Assembly (NCBI GenBank): GCA_035578155.1
Contig: JAPWDM010000005.1
Coordinates: forward strand, 26,410,877 to 26,474,876
DNA from: Brachynemurus nebulosus
Lineage: Eukaryota; Arthropoda; Insecta; Neuroptera; Myrmeleontidae
Direction: 5' to 3'
DNA length: 64,000 nucleotides
The notes beneath the pieces are model-generated. The model was not told the DNA's origin, did not search any database, and was given only the letters and a program-made list of their open reading frames with translations. Position 1 is the stretch's first letter; the number at the start of each line of letters is the position of its first letter. Of the stretch, positions 58,644 through 64,000 are shown piece after piece. A program made the position numbers and the translations under genes.

Positions 58644-61103
58644 AATTTATTTCAGAACTGATTTCTTACTACCACATTTACACTATACGTTCTTATAAAT
58701 GTTCTAGAATTCGGAAGAGATATTTGCATAATTTATTTAATGATTTATTTAATGATTTAAACAAGAAAGAACATGATATCCCTAATCCCGACTTATTGAA
58801 AACATTTCAAGATCGCAACATTTTCGCGACTTATGTATGTAGTTCTGTATGTATCTAAAATTTTCATCTTATGATTGTGACTGTTGCATTTTTGCTACAC
58901 TTATTCGAAGAACTAAGAACAAAGTCTGACAGTTGCTTTTTTGGAACTCATTGTATTATTCGATTTCGCATAAGTAGTAAAATTTAGAGGATAGTTATTC
59001 AGTAATTACAAACATTTGTTTTGTCAGATAATTTTACCAGTGATTTACCAGTAAACTGGTAAGCCGGTTTACCGGTTTTACAATCTCTTGAATTTTGAAT
59101 TGCAATTATACCCTTTTTCTGAATATGCATTTAAAAGTTCAAGTTAGTTCGTGTGTTACATATAGAGATATCGTTTGCAACGTTTTAAAAAAGATAGTTT
59201 TGAAAATTCATAAATTAAGCAGCGTGCAGCTCACACGCTACTAAAAAAAAAAATAAAAAAAAAAAAAAATTAAGTCCTGTTAACAGATCTTCGAGAAACT
59301 AGTTTCATTGGTACATCTATGATGATTGCATTATTATGCTTTTATCCGCTTTGTTTGTTATGATTTTGAAATTCTTTAATAAATAATGTCTTTAAAGCAC
59401 AAATTTTAATGATTTCAGGTATTTATTAAGATAAAAACTATTTTGCAAAAATTCCACAGTTGGAGTGTAATTTTTTGAACTCCTTGAATTAAAAAATAAA
59501 TAAATAAATAGACTGGGATTTTCCTAAACAAAAGAATTTTTCTGGATTTTTTTATTTTTCATTAATTGAATCATTTCTAGGTACTAAACGGTTATTCTTT
59601 ATTGTATTTTATAGTTGAATACATTTGAAGTGATTTCAACCATTATTACGAAAAAAAATTTTCACAATTAAAGACGCATTAAGGAAAATACGTTAATGAA
59701 AATTAATTATATAAGTGTTTTTCCATTTTTCCTATTTTGTTTGATGTGAAAAATCATTAGGAAAATGTCTTCTGTCATTTGTTTGTAACATTTTTATAAA
59801 ATGATTCAAAGCTTTACAACAAAAATCGATTTTTGTTGAATACATTTTCGGAAAAGGTGTGAAAAAATAATTAAATTTTATGCCTCCACCATTGTTCTGA
59901 GCATTATGGCAATAAATATAAACATAAAAGGCAACAATTTCATCCGGGAAAAATTGCTCATTCATAGCGGAGACATTTTACTCGCTCACGTCAATATTTT
60001 TTATTACTCAATAAAAATTTATTTTATAATTTTTTGCTCGTAAATAAGTGATTATAATCAGATGTGTGGGCGTACACGTCTCGATTTCCTGTATGTGTTC
60101 ATCTATTTTTATTTTTTGTCGAAAAAAAAGCAATAAATAAATTAAATAAATCTCTCGGGCGTATTTGTTGGAACGCATCAACTCTTCAAATGGAAGTTAT
60201 TATTCCTACTTATTGTTTTATAATGAGTTCAGTTTATACAATAATTCTCGTTCGTGATAAAAATACGCCATGTTTGTCTTTTTACGAAATAATATGAATG
60301 CTAGAATGAGTTTTCATTTCATCATAGGCTGACGTTGTCATGTTCCAAAATAACCGTGTAGACGACATAACCTACGTATAGTTTTATGGTTCGATACCAG
60401 AGTTGGATTTAAAAAATGGATACTCGAAGCATGTATTCAGAGGCCTCCACAAATGAAACCTACATTCATAACAAAATATCTTCTATGATAGACTAATATG
60501 ACCCAAAGCACTCAAAGTTGTTTAAATTTATGAAATTACGAACCCAGAATGCACCGTCATCCGGATAGTACATAGTAAATAATAAATAGTTTTTCCAAAA
60601 TTGAAGTCAGAAAATAATTTAGTTAAATTATAAGATTTTTGTTATCTAAATTTAAATTTTAAGATAATTCAAAAAATTTTCATAATGTTTACAATATATT
60701 TCTTAATTTTTTCAAAATTTAACCGTTTTATAACGAACCTTCACACGAAAAGTTGCCAGAGGCCTTTCCAAGGCAAATTCGGCCTTGCTTGGTACCTAAA
60801 AAACAAAAAAGTAATTCTGGTGGTGAGACTTCGACGTCATTTTCCGAAAAAGTGTAGAGGCACGATTAACCGAGCCGTAATAATTAACCGAGTCTTGTGT
60901 CAGTTGAGCTATTTAGTTAAAACTGTATCATAATTATTTCATTATTCATTTCTTGCAAATCAGGCAAGTTGCTCATGAGAGATATCGCACACACGTAACA
61001 TATTTGGTGACAATTGTATGTACACATAAATTTACTTGTTTTAATATTTCATTTTGATTGGAGGATTCAGATTTAAAAAGGTTCTTTTCATTATTACTAG
61101 TCC
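58644..61103. other. Stretch with a fragment of the ACCGGTAA hAT family
   Basis: 59030-59091 (TTTTACCAGTGATTTACCAG, then AAGCCGGTTTACCGGTTTTA and CAATCTCTTG) is a diverged end of the 37442/52001 family. An A-rich run lies at 59240-59270. The frame at 60064-60297 and the opposing one at 59732-59965 have no recognisable similarity. Confidence 0.5.
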
Positions 61104-61388
61104 CGGCTATCGATAGTTATCGATAGTTTTTGATGCTCAAGTTTTCTGACTTAGGCGGCATTTGGATAGCGGCGAGCAAAAAAAAAGGTCGCCGGAAATT
61201 CCCTTAAAATGGTTTTTATATCTCTGGGTATAATTTTTATTATCTTTGATTAATACTTATCTATTATCGTAAGTAAACGAAATGACTGAAAAAAATATCG
61301 ACAGTAAAAAAAAATATCGATAGTTCTCGTCAATAGTCAAAACTATCGATAGTTATCGATAGTGCTATCGATAGTTCTCCACCACTAC
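61104..61388. mobile_element. hAT-like MITE with TATCGATA subterminal repeats
   Basis: ACTAGTCC at 61096-61103 and 61389-61396 is a perfect 8-bp duplication. Both ends carry CTATCGATAGTTATCGATAG; the right end adds one more TATCGATA unit and CTCCACCACTAC. The true terminus on the left seems shortened (CGGCTATCGATAG). TATCGATA equals the DRE motif of insect promoters, but here it is explained as a transposase-binding repeat. Confidence 0.8.
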
Positions 61389-61396
61389 ACTAGTCC

Positions 61397-64000
61397 TCGG
61401 TATGAATAGTCATAAACAGAAGTGATACAAGTAACATTTTAATTATATTGAGATATTGAGCAAAATGCATTTTCATTTGTTATGCTGATATTTGAATGAA
61501 GAATGAAGATATTAATAAATTAATTTTTGGGTAATTTATATTCAAAAAACTTAATCTTTTATGCATATAGTGTTCCAAAAGTATGTGATTTTATATTAAA
61601 AATTGTTAATTGTTTAACTTAACTCACTTTTGCAGTTGCAGTTTCAATTTTCGGGATAAAGTATATAAAGCATTTAAGTACATTTTTACGTTTTATTAAA
61701 GAAATAGATGAATATGTTTAACCATAGACATTAGAAATGAAAGGACCAGTAATTTATATTACGTACGAAAGATAATACGTACGCGTTAAAAAGAGACAAA
61801 TATTATAAATAGCATGTAAAATGCCAATATATATTTCTCTTTCTAGGATACCCCAAACTTTAAAATTAAAATTGAAGCATAGTCAGCCATGTTTGCATTA
61901 AAAAATTTGAAAAAATAATGTAAAAATTGTCACTATTTTCACTTTTTAAATTGTGTTTTTTGTTATATTTTTTTAAAGAAAATATTATGGCAAAAAATTT
62001 TGCAACAACAAAATTTCAAATCAAAAGATAGAAACTATATTTTCTAATTCAACTAAAATTGTAAAATAAATTTTTTAAACACTTTTTTATTAAAATAATG
62101 TAAATGATAATGATAATACGTTGAACTCTATTAAATAAATATAATTAAACTCAATTTAAATAACAAATAATAACAAATATTATGTTTTTTAATAATAACG
62201 AAAAATAATAAATTGCATTAAAATCAACAATGTATAACAATTGCAAGAATCGATTCAAAACCTGTAATATAACATGCGTAGGTAAATTAATAATACTTTA
62301 AGATAAGCATACAATATGACGATACATGACCGTCTATGACTAAGGCGAATACGTTGTGTGGACACACACGCATACTTAAGAAGCAGTGTACGTGAGTAAA
62401 CGAGGTATGAACTCTCCCTTCACTTAATGTCGATGTCGCACTTCTTGGAGTGTGCGACAAGTGGATTTTTGCTGTATGCGCTACTGATGTTTCAAGAATA
62501 GCAAGAATTTGAATGAAATTATAATAAGTCCGAAGATTGACGAATGTCTTCGGACCTATAAAAATCATAAGTGAGATTATTACGATTTATTTTTATATTG
62601 AAGACATTATTACATTTGGATGACTTTTACAATGGTTAGATTACACATACTAGAGTACGGAAATCGGGTTAACTCAATTTTAATAAAAATGTTACTTGGA
62701 TCACTTCTGTTGCTGACTACTCAGTTGTATTTTAGTTTTTTCCAAAATGAGCATTGGTTTGCATTACAACTTCGTAAGTTTATGTTAGTTGTTGGAAAAT
62801 GCTTGAAATTTGTTTGCACTTGTAGATACTATGTATTCAGAATTTTCATTACGCGAGAAGCTGCAGATGGTGCCGTTACAGCACTCCTTTTCAACATTAC
62901 AACCCACACAAAGTGGGCGTGATGGGTGTGATGAGCGTGTGAAGCGTGTGTGTTATTTATGGCGGCATTTAAAAATGATGTCAATACTGCATTTTCTTTT
63001 TAATTATGCTACAGTAAAAAAACTTTTTTTTGTCAAAGATGTGAAAAAAATATTGTTAGTTTATAAACAAGATACTTAACTAATGAATTAGCTAGCGCTA
63101 CTAAACATAGCGGTAATTTATCGAATTTTAATTGAGTGTATATTGCGCAATATATTACAGTCAAATTAGCTTAATTTGTAACGATGCGAAAAATGGAGTT
63201 TCCTTTTATTTAATATGCATAATAAAAAGCTTATGTTGAAATTATACCTACCTAAGACAAATTTCGTCGGTTTCGTTATGAATATCAAAATTTTAAAACC
63301 ACAATCAAAAACACGTTTCGTACCTCGAAAATCCGTTGGGCGTAAAGTTTACATCCAACCTCGTTCTCTTCACGTAAATAAAATCTTATAAATGTAATTA
63401 AATTAGAGTGCGACGTGTGTAGCTGTGTACATTCTTACATAATACTCCCGCGTGAACGGTATACATTCATAATAAACATTTGACGATGCGAATTGGAAGA
63501 AATAATGCTACAACTGTGCAAAATATGCCTAATATCGAGAAAATTAGAATTATATAAATTGTACAAGGAATATATTTAAAAATTATTCGACTTCTATTCG
63601 CTTTGTGACAGTACGCTGCACAGGACTAGTGGTTGCATTTAAAATTTTAGAACATCAAGAAATATTGTCAATGAGTGACGTAAAATCAAAATAAGATAAA
63701 ATTTTGATTAATTGTCATGCGTTTAACCGTTAATTCCTATTATCTGTCAAAGCCTAATTTAAAGAAAATAAAATACTATATTTTGGATTAGGTTTGTCAG
63801 CATTTGGCGAGGTATATATAAGTGAAGGTTCCAAATGATTACGTAATAATCGTTTGCACACATATAGAGAAAATAACTGACTATACTTTAACGTCTACTT
63901 TTCGTCTCCAAAGACAGTAGTCAAATCAAGTTACTAACACCTTGATGATTACTGACGTCATGAAACGTCAAGTGAAACTTTATTAATTCACACATCACAA
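61397..64000. other. AT-rich stretch, no supported gene
   Basis: Frames at 62287-62568 (-), 62620-62922 (+) and 62810-63079 (+) are the longest, but overlap or lack any domain, signal or codon bias. No terminal repeats or arrays are seen. Confidence 0.45.

Noticed and set aside
62620..62922. 100-codon frame with a hydrophobic stretch
   Set aside because: One Leu-rich segment in AT-rich DNA is expected by chance; there is no partner exon, motif or clear splice context.

Overview
This window looks like intergenic or intronic DNA from a large, AT-rich animal genome, most likely an insect. I find no convincing host gene, exon, rRNA or functional tRNA gene. The longest open frames are short, and most run through (TA)n or other simple repeats. 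The insect guess rests on the mix of small DNA transposons (hAT, Tc1/mariner-Tigger, piggyBac/Kolobok-like TTAA elements, a Mutator-like MITE), on retroelement-type motifs such as GTACGGAACCCTA with GAGTCCGACTCGC (27.6 kb), and on the many long TA microsatellites. The order cannot be fixed from sequence alone.

What the window does contain is a dense, nested record of transposition. The dominant family is a Helitron/Helentron-like non-autonomous element, similar in layout to DINE-1/HINE. In order it has: a 5' end TTTTAGCGAATTTC (its TAGCGAATTTC is one half of a subterminal inverted repeat), a TA microsatellite, in the long form a 120-bp tandem array, a second TA microsatellite, the opposite repeat half GAAATTCGCTA, a short GCAG/CTGC hairpin, and a GACAGGGGTAT tail. 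About eleven copies or fragments occur. Two long copies (28953-31734 on +, 54562-57396 on -) match monomer by monomer and form a 2.8-kb inverted repeat pair about 23 kb apart.

Many cut-and-paste elements can be delimited to the base from target-site duplications. hAT-type with 8-bp duplications: 17242-18548, 22188-22603, 37442-38377, 39338-39629, 52001-52784, 61104-61388. Mutator-like with a 10-bp duplication: 36855-37261. TTAA-flanked: 525-2559, 32491-32919, 45618-46702, 57740-58639. TA-flanked: 949-2114, 12244-13555, 21007-21616, 42460-43069, 45894-46478. Several are nested (949-2114 inside 525-2559; 45894-46478 inside 45618-46702; a 175-bp element inside 37442-38377; small elements inside the TA tract of 9724-10811), so relative ages can be read off.

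Coding relics are few and broken: a transposon-associated reading frame inside the hAT at 17.2-18.5 kb, the cysteine/histidine tail of a transposase on the minus strand at 12.7-12.9 kb, and a LINE ribonuclease H domain at 52.8-53.2 kb. A candidate, probably decayed, hammerhead ribozyme of the Penelope-like type lies in an inverted repeat at 44.2 kb (minus strand). The remaining stretches (5.0-8.1, 18.6-21.0, 23.9-25.0, 26.7-28.4, 61.4-64.0 kb and others listed) hold AT-rich unique-looking sequence with nothing I can name.
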